Positions 1-10,285 are shown, counted from the stretch's first letter. The stretch is 64,000 nt of DNA from Terriglobia bacterium (GCA_020073565.1 JAIQEY010000002.1:151468-215467), one strand, 5' to 3'. The notes: generated by a model not told the origin, from the letters alone. A program made the numbers and translations.

Positions 1-923
1 TTGGTCGGGGTCTCCGGCTCTTGTTCGATGTGTGGCTTGGCCTCTCCTGCGGAGAAGTGGAAATCGGGCACTGGGATGACGGGCTCGAGAACACTGTCCT
101 GGACGACGGAAGGCGGTTTCAAAGTCGTGCGGATCTCGCCCGTTGGCTTCACAGGCTCTCTCTTTGCAAGCTTTTCTATTGCAGGAAGAGCGACAACCGG
201 CGGTGCGGTCACGACTGGAATCGCAGGCGCTGGGTTTGTGTAGAGTACTTCATCGGCGACGTCCGAGAGCCAGTCGATGCGGCGGTCCTGATCTTCAGGC
301 TTGAGCGCGGAGAGAACGAGCTCGGCCAGCAGATCCAGCGTGCGAATGTCGCCGTTGCTGAAGCCGAACGACGTTTTCGAAAACGCTTGAATTACGCCCA
401 GACGAGCGCGTCGGCCACGCAGCGGAACGAGGGCGCTGGCCGTGGCTCCTAGTTGTTTGGTCAGGTCGAACTCGACGCGCGTGTCGGCTGCGCTGTCGTC
501 GCAGCGCACGATGCGTCCCGAGGCAAGGCATTCGGCAAGAAAATCGGACGCCGACGTCAGGTGCGCGCCCCGTTCCACCAGAAACGACCCCGCCGCTGCA
601 CGGCAGAGAAAGCCCGATCCATCCGCCAGTGCGATCATGACACCGTCGGCCCCGGTGATGGCCAGGGCACGATCGCAGATCAGTTGGAGCACCTCATCGA
701 GGACGAAGCGCTCGGTCTGCAACAGATCTGCGGGAAGGGCGGATTGCGCGTTCGTTTGGCGGTTGCGAATCTTCGCGCGCAGGTCGGAGAACGCCAACAG
801 CGATCCCATCGCCTCCTGCCGGGCGATGGACTCGAGGACGCGATTCCCCTCGCGCAGCGCAGCCCCGGGATCGGCAGCGACGGGCGTTGCTTCCCAGTCA
901 ACGCGGGTTGGGTGGGCGCTCAT
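1..923 (-). CDS. GAF-domain protein, C-terminus cut by window edge
   Basis: A minus-strand frame opens with ATG at 923 and stays open for 307 codons to the left edge, so the C-terminus is missing. Residues about 45 to 175 read like a GAF sensor domain: a long helix, a strand with GADGVMIAL, a second region with SALVPLRGRRARLGVIQAF, and a closing helix LDLLAELVLSAL. After about residue 190 the chain becomes rich in Pro, Val and Lys, a linker that probably leads to another domain or to the envelope. GAF domains bind small ligands or serve in protein contacts; no ligand can be named here. No strong ribosome binding site precedes the ATG. Function beyond the domain call is unknown. Confidence 0.7.
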   Translation of the reverse strand, partial: MSAHPTRVDWEATPVAADPGAALREGNRVLESIARQEAMGSLLAFSDLRAKIRNRQTNAQSALPADLLQTERFVLDEVLQLICDRALAITGADGVMIALADGSGFLCRAAAGSFLVERGAHLTSASDFLAECLASGRIVRCDDSAADTRVEFDLTKQLGATASALVPLRGRRARLGVIQAFSKTSFGFSNGDIRTLDLLAELVLSALKPEDQDRRIDWLSDVADEVLYTNPAPAIPVVTAPPVVALPAIEKLAKREPVKPTGEIRTTLKPPSVVQDSVLEPVIPVPDFHFSAGEAKPHIEQEPETPT

Positions 924-1190
924 GCTCAAACTGTAGCTATCGTGCGAACCAGGACCTAATCGCTTTCGCTGACGGCTGGGTTTTGGGTTCCGCGCATTGC
1001 TGCTCCCGCTCCCCACGACTAACGAATCCAAGGGCCTGATTGCTAAGGGTAATGAACTTTCGGCATGTACCGCAATGTCCAATGGTACAGGGCCGACCGT
1101 ACTTTTGGGATCAGTCCTCGACAGAGACGAACAAAAGGCGAAACTGACGGTATGACCTTACTGTGTTTGCCCCACGCAGGAATCCGGCTT

Positions 1191-1544
1191 ATGCTGAGAA
1201 CGATGGGATCCGCAGGAGTGGTGGTGGCAGAAGACACGCACGGCCGCGAAAAATCCAGGAAATCCGGGTGGTTGTGGCCGGTTGGAGTGATGGCGACTGG
1301 CTTCGCAGGAGTGGTTCTGGTCGCATTGCGAGGGTGCTGGCATCGCAGGATGAGTTGGCCGGTGCGGATGCAGGGTCATGCGTACCAGGTGTGTCTGGGT
1401 TGCGGCGCCAAGCGGTTGTTCGACGAAGAGCACTTTCGCGCGTATGGGCCATACCGGTATGATCTGAATGAACTGATTGCGTGGAAGAAGGCGTCCAACA
1501 CAGAAAAGCGCACCTTACCCCATGTAGAACGCCCGGCTTCATAA
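1191..1544 (+). CDS. Small membrane protein with conserved Cys-rich tail
   Basis: One predicted membrane segment (WPVGVMATGFAGVVLVAL) is followed by a compact conserved-looking tail: CWHRRMSWPV, then YQVCLGCGAKRLFD, then YGPYRYD. The three cysteines in CWHR and CLGC could bind a metal or form a disulfide. I have seen tails of this type in acidobacterial proteins of unknown function, but I cannot name a family. The start is uncertain: ATG at 1191 has a weak GGA-type ribosome site, ATG at 1203 is also possible, and in-frame ATGs at 1065 and 1152 would add a poorly conserved leader. It converges with the epimerase gene to its right. Confidence 0.6.
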   Translation: MLRTMGSAGVVVAEDTHGREKSRKSGWLWPVGVMATGFAGVVLVALRGCWHRRMSWPVRMQGHAYQVCLGCGAKRLFDEEHFRAYGPYRYDLNELIAWKKASNTEKRTLPHVERPAS

Positions 1545-1581
1545 CCTCTTGCTTCGAGGGGGCGCCCTTCTCTGTTCCCAG

Positions 1582-2541
1582 TTAGCTTCGCGTGGCGGCT
1601 ACGGCTTCGGACTTGTACCACTCGACCGTGCGTCGCAGGCCTTCCTCAAAATTCACCAGGGTTTTGTAGCCGAGATGTTTTTGTGCTCGCGAGATGTCTG
1701 CGAGCGAGTGTTTGACGTCCCCGGCGCGCTCCGGGCCGTACTTGACTGTTCCGGTGTAGCCGATCAGCTTTTTGAGAGCCTCGAAAGTTTCGTTCAGGGT
1801 GACACGGCGGCCCGTGGCGCAGTTGAAGACGCGTCCGGCACACTCGGCGGCGGGAGCGGAGCAAGCCAGCAGATTGGCAGAGACAGCATTGTCAATGTAG
1901 GTGAAGTCGCGGCTGGTTTCGCCGTCTCCGAAAATTGTTGGTTGCTCACCGCGCAGCATCTGCATGCTGAACTTGGCCAGAACTCCGGAGTAGGGAGACG
2001 TGGGATCCTGCCGCGGGCCGAAGATGTTGAAGTAGCGCAGGCACACGGTTTCGAGCCCATAGCAGCGGTAAAACGAGGTCATGTAGTACTCGCTGGCCAG
2101 TTTGGCGACGGCATAGGGCGAGATGGGATCCGGGCTCATCGCCTCGTGCTTCGGCAGCGTTGGCGTGTCGCCGTAAGCGGAGGAGGAGGCGGCATAGACG
2201 ACTCGCTTCACTTTCGCGTCCCGCGCGGCGACCAGGACGTTGACCGTGCCGTCCACATTGACCCGGTTGCTGCTCAGAGGATCGAGCACAGACTTGGGCA
2301 CGGACGGGAGAGCGGCTTGGTGGAGAACGAAATCCACGCCTTCGCAAGCCTGGCGGGTGGCGTCGAGATCGAGAATGCTCACCTCGCGGAAGTCGATGCG
2401 ATCGAGGACTTCGGTAAGGTTCTCGCGCCGGCCGGTGGAGAAGTTATCAATGCCTCGCACCTCATCGCCGCGATCCAGAAGTGCGCGCACCAAGGAGGAT
2501 CCGATAAAGCCGGCTGCGCCGGTCACCAGGTATTTGGCCAT
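1582..2541 (-). CDS. NAD-dependent sugar-nucleotide epimerase/dehydratase
   Basis: A 319-residue extended short-chain dehydrogenase. The N-terminal Rossmann motif GAAGFIG (residues 8-14) binds NAD. The catalytic elements are SSSAYG and PYAVAK (Tyr-x3-Lys), and RYFNIFGPRQDP is the usual substrate-side motif. The pattern matches UDP-GlcNAc/UDP-glucuronate 4-epimerases of the WbpP/TviC type, enzymes that supply sugars for surface polysaccharides; the exact substrate cannot be fixed from sequence alone. Length is normal for the family. A TATCAT box lies 9 bases before the ATG with no clear -35, so the message may be leaderless. No polysaccharide cluster surrounds it. Confidence 0.88.
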   Translation of the reverse strand: MAKYLVTGAAGFIGSSLVRALLDRGDEVRGIDNFSTGRRENLTEVLDRIDFREVSILDLDATRQACEGVDFVLHQAALPSVPKSVLDPLSSNRVNVDGTVNVLVAARDAKVKRVVYAASSSAYGDTPTLPKHEAMSPDPISPYAVAKLASEYYMTSFYRCYGLETVCLRYFNIFGPRQDPTSPYSGVLAKFSMQMLRGEQPTIFGDGETSRDFTYIDNAVSANLLACSAPAAECAGRVFNCATGRRVTLNETFEALKKLIGYTGTVKYGPERAGDVKHSLADISRAQKHLGYKTLVNFEEGLRRTVEWYKSEAVAATRS

Positions 2542-2578
2542 AACCTTTTCATGATAACGAATTTCTCGAAATGCGGGT

Positions 2579-3226
2579 TCAGCGGCGAGCGCGCTTCGCG
2601 ATCTGGTAGAACTCCTGGCGTGAGAGCAAGTGGTTGCTGCGGAAGAACTGCGTTAGTTCATCGAGCATGGTCTTTGAGTCGACGTCTGCCAGGGAGATGG
2701 TCGAGTCGGCGAATTGGGCGGCGGCCAATGCGGAATTGGATACGGAACTTTGCCCCGACAAGGCGGCGAGCAGTTTCTCCAACTGCAACTGCTGCCCAGG
2801 TTCTATCTGCAAGAAGCACATTCCCATCCCCAGGAATGGATAGGAGACGCGAACCGTAGCGACCACACGCACCTTGATACCGACGGATTCGAGGTTCAGG
2901 CTCACTCGCGTGCCCACGGGGAAAGTATTGTTCATCTCGACGTAGCACCCGTGCAGGCTGACATCGGTGAGGGTTCCCCACATGCGGACATCGCTGCCCT
3001 CGGGCCAGAATTCCGCGCTTCCCGAGCACCGGAACCGTGGACTACGCCGCCGTTCTTTAGAACCGGGGGAACTGGCTGCTGCCGGGACCACGACCCGGCT
3101 GGCGGTCGCCGAGGGCGCGTCGTCGTAGGACTGGGTCTTAAGCCGGCGTAGATAGTCGACGCCTTCTTCCGCCTTTCGGACCTCGAGCGAGTGGCCAGGT
3201 TGTTCGGTTTCGATGTTCGGGTCCAC
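2579..3226 (-). CDS. PilZ-domain protein
   Basis: A 215-residue protein with a PilZ domain at about residues 55-155. The c-di-GMP binding signature is visible: RRRSPRFR (the RxxxR element) followed by DVSLHGCYVEM (the D/NxSxxG element). A Ser/Ala/Pro-rich N-terminal stretch precedes it and a mostly helical tail follows. PilZ proteins act as receptors for c-di-GMP and commonly tune motility, adhesion or polysaccharide output. Translation starts at GTG (3226), chosen because GGAAGGAG lies at proper spacing upstream. It lies just downstream of engB on the same strand, but an upstream gap of about 58 bases leaves operon status open. Confidence 0.85.
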   Translation of the reverse strand: MDPNIETEQPGHSLEVRKAEEGVDYLRRLKTQSYDDAPSATASRVVVPAAASSPGSKERRRSPRFRCSGSAEFWPEGSDVRMWGTLTDVSLHGCYVEMNNTFPVGTRVSLNLESVGIKVRVVATVRVSYPFLGMGMCFLQIEPGQQLQLEKLLAALSGQSSVSNSALAAAQFADSTISLADVDSKTMLDELTQFFRSNHLLSRQEFYQIAKRARR

Positions 3227-3284
3227 GAGAAACTCCTTCCGAACAAATCACTATTCCGGTTTATCGGAAGATAACCGCAAAACT

Positions 3285-3887
3285 TTAGAGGACCGGGAAG
3301 TTGGAAATCGAGTGCAGAATTCGGGCCCAGAGGTCGTCCTTGCCGGTGCCGGTTTTAGCGGAAAACGGCACGATGGGAGTCGGGGCGTATTCCTGACCGA
3401 GGGTTCGAAGGGCCTTCTGCAATTCGCTTCCCGAGAGCCGATCGCACTTGGTGGCAACAATGATGTGATTCCGCTTGGTGGCCGCGAGGAATTCCAGCAG
3501 TTGGCGGTCGCTCGACTGGGGCGGAATGTTGGAATCGATGAGCGCGAAGCAAAGGGCCAGACTGGGTCGCTCGGTGAGATAAGGATCCACGAAGCGGGCC
3601 CAGTCCTGGGAAATCTCGCGCGAGATCTTGGCAAAGCCGTAGCCGGGGAGATCGGTGAACAGCAGTTCTGGTTTGGGATGGCCGGCGCGGCGAATTTCGA
3701 AAAAGTTGATGCTGCGGGTGCGTCCGGGAGTGTTACTGGTGCGGGCCAGTTTGGCGCCGACGAGGGAATTGATGACGCTGGATTTGCCGACGTTGGAGCG
3801 GCCGAGAAATGCGATTTCGGGCAGCGAGGGAGCAGGGAAATGCGCTGCGTCGCTGGCCGAAGTCATGAATCGAGCAAAAATTCTCAT
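3285..3887 (-). CDS. engB: Ribosome biogenesis GTP-binding protein EngB (YsxC/YihA)
   Basis: A 200-residue TRAFAC-class GTPase of normal length. Visible GTPase motifs: G1 GRSNVGKS (residues about 29-36), G2 region with TPGRTRSINFF, G3 DLPGYG, G4 TKCD, and SAKTGTG near the G5 position. EngB is an essential factor in assembly of the large ribosomal subunit. The start at ATG 3887 keeps the short N-terminal helix before the P-loop. It is followed by the PilZ gene on the same strand. Confidence 0.96.
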   Translation of the reverse strand: MRIFARFMTSASDAAHFPAPSLPEIAFLGRSNVGKSSVINSLVGAKLARTSNTPGRTRSINFFEIRRAGHPKPELLFTDLPGYGFAKISREISQDWARFVDPYLTERPSLALCFALIDSNIPPQSSDRQLLEFLAATKRNHIIVATKCDRLSGSELQKALRTLGQEYAPTPIVPFSAKTGTGKDDLWARILHSISNFPVL

Positions 3888-4006
3888 AGGTTTAAGAAAG
3901 TTTTTCGAGACCTAGTATCTCCTAAGGCAATACTTTCATTCCCGACTGGCGGTTGCAAGTGGACCTCTGCGATCTTTCCCAGCTATAAGTCACATGAGGA
4001 GGACGA

Positions 4007-4750
4007 ATGCCCATGCGACACATTGCTATTTTCCTGTTGGCCACGGTTTGCAGTTGTCAGGCCCAGATCAGCCTGGGATCGAACCAAAACACGATCAGCA
4101 TCACCGGAGATGCCGAGGTCAAAGTGGTGCCGGACCGAGCCAACGTCTATCTTGGAGTCGAAACCCGGAACAAAGACATCGCTGCGGCATCCGCCCAGAA
4201 CGACACTGACGTCCGGCAGGTGATCGCTTCGATTCGCCAGCTTGGGGTTGATTCCACGGACATCCAAACGGATTTCTACCATGTTGAAATTGTCTATTCG
4301 GGGAACGCGGGGACCATCGTCGACTACTACAAGGTCACCAAAGAGATCCAAGTGGTGCTGAAGGACGTTTCGCGCTTCGAGGGGTTGCTGAATACCGTTC
4401 TGCGCGCGGGCGCCAACCATGTCTACGGGATCGACTTCAGCACTTCGGAGTTGCGGAAGCATCGGGACGAGGCTCGCGCCCTGGCGGCGAAAGCGGCGAT
4501 CGAAAAGGCCAATGATCTGGCCGCCGCAGCGGGCATGAAAGTCGTGGGCAAACCGACCTCGGTCAGCTCCTACTCCTATGGCGGGGGCTCGTGGTACGGG
4601 CGCTGCTGCGGGTATGGCTATGGAAACAGCATGTACCAGAACGTGGTGCAGAACGTGGCTTCCAACGGAGGGGAAGGTGCGCAGGGAACGATCTCGCTAG
4701 GCAAGATCAGCGTCACCGCCAGCGTAACCATGACGATTCAGATTCAGTAA
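4007..4750 (+). CDS. Secreted SIMPL-domain (DUF541) protein
   Basis: A 247-residue exported protein. Residues 1-20 form a signal peptide (MRHIAIFLLATVCSCQAQ). The mature part is a SIMPL/DUF541 domain (BP26/OMP28 family): the opening ISITGDAEVKVVPDRANVYLGV and the end of the domain, SVTASVTMTIQIQ, are typical. A low-complexity Gly/Tyr/Ser loop (about residues 190-215) with two adjacent Cys interrupts the C-terminal half. Family members form periplasmic or surface rings and some affect stress tolerance; the precise role is unknown. GAGGAGG lies upstream of two possible starts, ATG at 4007 and ATG at 4013. The 4013 start gives the more typical ribosome-site spacing. Confidence 0.85.
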   Translation: MPMRHIAIFLLATVCSCQAQISLGSNQNTISITGDAEVKVVPDRANVYLGVETRNKDIAAASAQNDTDVRQVIASIRQLGVDSTDIQTDFYHVEIVYSGNAGTIVDYYKVTKEIQVVLKDVSRFEGLLNTVLRAGANHVYGIDFSTSELRKHRDEARALAAKAAIEKANDLAAAAGMKVVGKPTSVSSYSYGGGSWYGRCCGYGYGNSMYQNVVQNVASNGGEGAQGTISLGKISVTASVTMTIQIQ

Positions 4751-4763
4751 GACCGCCCGCAGG

Positions 4764-4979
4764 TCACAAGCCGAGCGGACGTTTGTTCTCGAGGTCCTCT
4801 TCTTTGAGCGGGTGGAACTTGTGCCAGAGCGCGAGGCCGCCAGCGATCACGATCCCGATCAGCACGCTGATGACGAAGAACAAGCGGTACGCGGGCAGGG
4901 CGATGAGAAGGATCGCGACTACCGCGATGGCGACGATGAGCCCGGCGGATCCGGTGACGCCGAATCGGAAACGCTCCAT
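4764..4979 (-). CDS. Small two-helix membrane protein
   Basis: A 71-residue protein made almost wholly of two membrane helices (GLIVAIAVVAILLIALPAY and LFFVISVLIGIVIAGGLALW) with a short charged C-terminal tail (KFHPLKEEDLENKRPLGL). Codon pattern and a compact topology argue for a real gene; I do not recognise a named family. It converges on the SIMPL gene. Confidence 0.6.
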   Translation of the reverse strand: MERFRFGVTGSAGLIVAIAVVAILLIALPAYRLFFVISVLIGIVIAGGLALWHKFHPLKEEDLENKRPLGL

Positions 4980-5161
4980 GACGCAATTTTAGCGCCGACC
5001 TGGGGTGCGAGAACAAGAGCACAGCGCCACATATCCCGGGCGCGATCACTCGGCCCACTCCTCCGCCTGGTCTGTAGAAACGAATTTGCCTGCGGCTATC
5101 CGGTGATGCGGACCGGGTTGTGGGGCGGAGGCGTGAGGAAACAGGACTTTGCTTTTCCTGA

Positions 5162-5527
5162 CTACTGGCTGCTGGCTGCTGCTTTCAAATCCCTGCGGAT
5201 CAAAGCGAAATCCAACAGGAAACCGAGCCCGGCTGCGAGCGGTACGATCCCGACCGCGGCCGCCTTCCACGCGTCCGGTTCGGCGCGCGCGATCAGTGCC
5301 ATCATCGCAATGTAGCCCAGCGAGATTGCTGCCAATAGGATTCCCCAGCGCCGCGAACGTGCAGCCTCAGAAAGATCCGGTTCCATCGCAACGTTCGCTC
5401 CGCGTGCGATCGCTGCCAGCCGTTCCTCGGTCCGCAATTTCCGGACGCGGTAGTACATGTACATTGCAGCCAGTGGAATTCCAAAGAACAAGGTCACTGC
5501 CACCAAACCAATAAAGTTGCCGTCCAT
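5162..5527 (-). CDS. DUF6249-like membrane protein
   Basis: A 121-residue protein with an N-terminal membrane helix (LVAVTLFFGIPLAAMYMYY), a conserved-looking basic segment RKLRTEERLAAIARG, and two more helices near the C-terminus. The RTEERLAAIARG element after the first helix is typical of small membrane proteins annotated DUF6249. Function is unknown; some members sit near sigma-factor or anti-sigma genes, which is not the case here. Start ATG 5527 follows AAAGGAG at good spacing. Confidence 0.75.
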   Translation of the reverse strand: MDGNFIGLVAVTLFFGIPLAAMYMYYRVRKLRTEERLAAIARGANVAMEPDLSEAARSRRWGILLAAISLGYIAMMALIARAEPDAWKAAAVGIVPLAAGLGFLLDFALIRRDLKAAASSQ

Positions 5528-5635
5528 CGTGCGCTCCTTTGCAAGGTGCCTTCAGCGCCCTGCTTCATCTGAATGTAGATACGCACGAGGTTGCGGGGAA
5601 GTTCCGCGGCTATTCGAGCCCATCCAAACCCACGA

Positions 5636-5741
5636 GGGTGCCCCACTCATCGCGTTCTGTGCGATGAGTGGGATCGGTGCAGAATGGAGCGCTGCCGTGA
5701 TCAAAGGGATGGGCACAGCTTCACAGGCTTCGGGAAAAGTC
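5636..5741. repeat. Dispersed palindromic repeat, copy A
   Basis: About 105 bases that recur at 6568-6674 with roughly 80% identity by eye. The core is a 12-bp perfect stem, CCCACTCATCGC and GCGATGAGTGGG, around a 7-base loop (5642-5672). The shared right part reads GCAGAA, GGAGCGC, CCGT, CAAAGGGA and GCTTCACAG in both copies. No gene is supported in this stretch. Confidence 0.8.
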
Positions 5742-6090
5742 TGATTTTGGGTGGCGCAGCGCCGGGGTCCCCGGCAAGCCCGGTTTTGGCTTGCTGGGGT
5801 GGAGGGCTTTAGAGTGTGCGTGTGAACTCGTTTTTCGGGCAATCCGGTGGAACAAAGATGACGAACGCAAAGCCCCGGAGGGGCGTCTGCCAATAGCCCG
5901 GCGCTTCAGCGCCGGGAAGCTCTAGCGCTGCGAATCAGAGCTTTGTTTCCATCGTCGGCTTTCAGCCGCTGAGGTCGCGACCAACGTTTACAAGAGACCT
6001 CGCATCCGCGAGACCCACGCCTAAGCGAAGCTTGGACGGGTCACCCGACGCCAGGAGCTTCGCTCCGCGGTATCCGCCCGCACTCGCGAA
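5742..6090. other. Intergenic stretch without a gene
   Basis: I see no supported reading frame. The stretch holds repeat-like hairpins such as CCCGGCGCTTCAGCGCCGGG near 5897-5916, and AAGCGAAGCTTGGACGGG near 6023-6040, which recurs at about 6678. Confidence 0.5.
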
Positions 6091-6378
6091 TCAAGCTTGC
6101 AGGGGCGATCTGCTCAGCGCACCTGGTTCACTGTTCGCTGCCCGGATCGATTTGGAGTTCTTCTCCTCCGCCGGCAGCGGCGACTGCTTCAGATAGGCAA
6201 AAGCCGACAATACCCCGTTCAGCAGGAACAAGACGACCATTAACTTCATGGTCGGCACAAGCTGATCGCCAAAGTTAAAAGTGGTGGGACTGATTGCGGA
6301 TACAGACACGCCTCCGGTAACTGCCGTCGCGCCGCCGCCGATGAATGCTGCTGCTAGTCTATGAAGCCATGCGTTCAT
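6091..6378 (-). CDS. Small membrane protein of unknown function
   Basis: A 95-residue protein with two hydrophobic stretches: LAAAFIGGGATAVTGGVSVSAI near the N-terminus and LMVVLFLLNGVLSAFAYL in the middle, then a polar tail. The spacing recalls small holin-like or phage-derived membrane proteins, but no lysis or phage genes are near and I would not assign that role. I cannot name a family. Confidence 0.5.
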   Translation of the reverse strand: MNAWLHRLAAAFIGGGATAVTGGVSVSAISPTTFNFGDQLVPTMKLMVVLFLLNGVLSAFAYLKQSPLPAEEKNSKSIRAANSEPGALSRSPLQA

Positions 6379-6567
6379 AACTCATCTCCTCAAACGGGAT
6401 CGGCGATCTCCTGGCGGGGCTTGTCGAAACTCCAGGGACGACCAACTTCCGTTCAGCACGAGACGGATCTTGAACCGCAGCTGCCAAAAAGTCCATAGAG
6501 ACACTATGAACTCGTCTGAATCCTCATAGACCGTCAAACTCATCAACTGTCGTACGAGACGTGGGGC

Positions 6568-6674
6568 GGGTGCCCCACTCATCGCGTTCTGTGCGATGAG
6601 TGGGATTCCGCGCAGAACGGAGCGCCGCCGTCACCAAAGGGAAGCGTACGGCTTCACAGCTTGCGGAAGAAAAG
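6568..6674. repeat. Dispersed palindromic repeat, copy B
   Basis: Second copy of the element at 5636-5741, with the same 12-bp stem and 7-base loop and a diverged right half. It lies in the 335-base gap between the small membrane protein and the nuclease-like gene. The rest of the gap holds only a weak 66-codon frame and the AAGCGAAGCTTGG element. Confidence 0.8.
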
Positions 6675-6713
6675 CCCCGCCCAAGCGAAGCTTGGACGGG
6701 GCACCCTCCCGGC

Positions 6714-7343
6714 CTATTGATGGGAGACAACCGGCTGGCCCGCAGTTTTCAATAGGAAGAGCTCCGTGAGAGTAGTGACTCCGCCCACAGCATTGCGGGT
6801 CCATTCGCACCTGAAGTCTTCTCCTTCACGCGGGAGCCAATCCATCTTATTCAGAGCGGTAATTGCTTCCGGGGCGGTCTTCGTCCCAGACATGTAGTGC
6901 TCGAACGCGTCATATCCAAAAACGGGAAGGTCGGTCTCGTGGCTAGCGATTAGATGATCCCGCGAGACTACGCAGCATTGGACGTGTTTATACTCAGTCA
7001 GCTGTTTGGCCAATTTCCCGCGATCCGCGAGAAACCTCGGATTAGCTGTGAGGAAGGCCTTAATTGCTTTGATCTGAGCGATTCCTTTGCGGATCTCTGA
7101 ATCCCGTTGAAGAATCTCACGAGGCGCGTACGGTTTTCTCGGCCACTTCAACTCTGCCAGCACTAGAGCATCACTGACGGGGTCTTCTAGCAACAAGTCC
7201 AGATCCGGGATGCCCTTTCCCAACTTGAATGGCCCGGTGACGTTTAGTGGAGGGCGAACTGAGGTCTTCAGTTGATCGCGCATCTCCTCTTCCTTTGTCA
7301 AAGACGTCAATGAATGAATCTGTGGCCTGAGGTAGGAACACAC
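6714..7343 (-). CDS. C-terminal part of a split gene, PD-(D/E)XK nuclease-like
   Basis: The 209-codon frame contains GIPDLDLLLED followed by DALVLAELKWPRK. A P-D-x(n)-E-x-K arrangement of this kind is the metal-binding core of PD-(D/E)XK nucleases (restriction enzyme, Card1/NERD and similar folds). The rest is helical with VQCCVVSRDHLIASH. The only nearby start is GTG at 7343, but the frame is open well upstream of it (past 7410) and reads NWEENILRVCSYLRP, which looks like the inside of a protein. I infer that it continues the gene at 7397-8398 after a -1 frameshift. Substrate and role are unknown; a nuclease call is moderate. Confidence 0.55.
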   Translation of the reverse strand: MCSYLRPQIHSLTSLTKEEEMRDQLKTSVRPPLNVTGPFKLGKGIPDLDLLLEDPVSDALVLAELKWPRKPYAPREILQRDSEIRKGIAQIKAIKAFLTANPRFLADRGKLAKQLTEYKHVQCCVVSRDHLIASHETDLPVFGYDAFEHYMSGTKTAPEAITALNKMDWLPREGEDFRCEWTRNAVGGVTTLTELFLLKTAGQPVVSHQ

Positions 7344-7396
7344 CCGAAGGATGTTCTCCTCCCAGTTACTCGCGAGAGGGAATGCTGGCGCTATGG

Positions 7397-8398
7397 CTAG
7401 AAGAGAGGCACGCTTGCGAGTGGGACGAGTGGCAGCGTCTGCAGATCCTGCGCTTGTGCTGCGCCAGCCGTGAGGTCCGGGAGGATAGCCTCAATGATAG
7501 TAGATTCCTCACCGGAATATTCCGAGAGCAATCGGATGAGTTTCTTTCGGGGATAGACCAAAACTGCGGACTCTAGAGGAAAACGGTTGACGCGTGCCCA
7601 AAGAAAGCAAACGTGTTCGTGCGCACCAGCGAGCGTTAGCAATGCGACGTAGAAATTGCGAAACTGTCCGAGCGTATATGTGCCCACGGAAATATTCTGG
7701 TATCGACGGAAGAGACCTGATAGTCGCGTTGCATACATCTCCCGTAATGCGGCCTTAAGGCGATCTGTGTGTCCAATGTTTACTCCGAGTAGGCCTTTAC
7801 CTCGCGAGGATCGCAGCGCTTCGTCGAAGAGTTTCCTCAGCTGCTGCGTGGGGGGTGGCAGGACCCCCTCGTCCGGAGCAAAGATCGTGTTCAAAGGCCT
7901 GATGCCTTTCCCATATGCATTTACCCTTCTGGCCAATTCGGAGTCGCCGGAATGGAAGCGTATGGTGGTACGGTCCACTAGCTCCGCCGAATACAGATTG
8001 GCGTGCCATGCGGGAAAATCGATACAGAACATGAAGTAATTCCATGCAACTTCAAACGCAGCAGCGCATTCCGCTGCTACCCGCGTGGACCATCGAAATC
8101 TGCTGGGCGCGCATAGAGCATTCTTGGCATACTGTCGACAGAATCTGCGCATTTGCTCCGCCGCCCGGCCGAGATTCATAACGGCGACCTTGTGGGTTCC
8201 ACTGCCGTACTGCGAGGGATCTATGGATAGCTCAAGTCGTCTCAGAACCTCCGTTAGCGAAAGCCAGGTCGCGAGGTTCCACTCACGCTTAAGAAGTTCG
8301 AGAGATTTGTAACAATTGTCGCTCTGGCGCTGTAGTGCGCCTATTGTGTGGATAAACTCTGGCGAACTCTCCGTTTTGGTCTTCGGAGTCATTGGCAT
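7397..8398 (-). CDS. N-terminal part of a split gene, unknown helical protein
   Basis: A 333-residue, largely helical protein with no domain I recognise. Near its end it reads RRLL-like basic helices, then ILPDLTAG and LPLVPLASVPLF before TAG at 7397-7399. Re-reading one base in the last codons (CCT CTC then CTT CTA) passes into the frame of the nuclease-like part without a stop, giving VPLLLAIAPAFPLASNWEEN. The joined product would be about 560 residues. The break may be a genuine mutation, programmed slippage or a sequencing error. The start, ATG 8398, or the ATG six bases further in, has AGGAGG-like bases (GAGGAGGG region) only beyond it on the opposite strand, so it is tentative. Confidence 0.55.
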   Translation of the reverse strand: MPMTPKTKTESSPEFIHTIGALQRQSDNCYKSLELLKREWNLATWLSLTEVLRRLELSIDPSQYGSGTHKVAVMNLGRAAEQMRRFCRQYAKNALCAPSRFRWSTRVAAECAAAFEVAWNYFMFCIDFPAWHANLYSAELVDRTTIRFHSGDSELARRVNAYGKGIRPLNTIFAPDEGVLPPPTQQLRKLFDEALRSSRGKGLLGVNIGHTDRLKAALREMYATRLSGLFRRYQNISVGTYTLGQFRNFYVALLTLAGAHEHVCFLWARVNRFPLESAVLVYPRKKLIRLLSEYSGEESTIIEAILPDLTAGAAQAQDLQTLPLVPLASVPLF

Positions 8399-8420
8399 GA
8401 TTGTCCTAAAATCGAGGAGG

Positions 8421-8450
8421 GAAGCAAAAGCCCCGCCTTGCGGCGGGGCC
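8421..8450 (-). terminator. Rho-independent terminator of groES-groEL
   Basis: Reading the minus strand, GCCCCGCC, a 4-base loop and GGCGGGGC form a perfect 8-bp GC stem followed by TTTTGCTTC. It lies 45 bases past the groEL stop. Confidence 0.85.
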
Positions 8451-8494
8451 TTGGTCTTTACTGACGGCTGAGAGCTGATAGCTGACAGCTGCCT

Positions 8495-10174
<1,680 letters not shown>

Positions 10175-10285
10175 CTATCGAATGATTGTGCAGGCGCTCG
10201 GCCTGCGGAATGTTTTGCCGCTAGCTACTAGCTCCTGGCTACTAGCAAGCAGCTCCTTCGCTTCGCTCAGGATGACAAATTGAAA

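Noticed and set aside
1549..2859. Long plus-strand frame of 436 codons
   Set aside because: It lies opposite the epimerase and PilZ genes, which have clear motifs; its composition is that of an antisense shadow.
5552..5893. 113-codon minus-strand frame
   Set aside because: Runs through repeat copy A; its peptide resembles a reading of copy B (FPEACEAVPIPLITAAL and SCEAVRFPLVTAAL) only because the DNA repeats are related.
6091..6378. Phage holin
   Set aside because: Two hydrophobic segments only; no endolysin, portal or other phage gene nearby.
6382..6582. 66-codon minus-strand frame
   Set aside because: No ribosome site, no recognisable protein features, and it overlaps the dispersed repeat at 6568.
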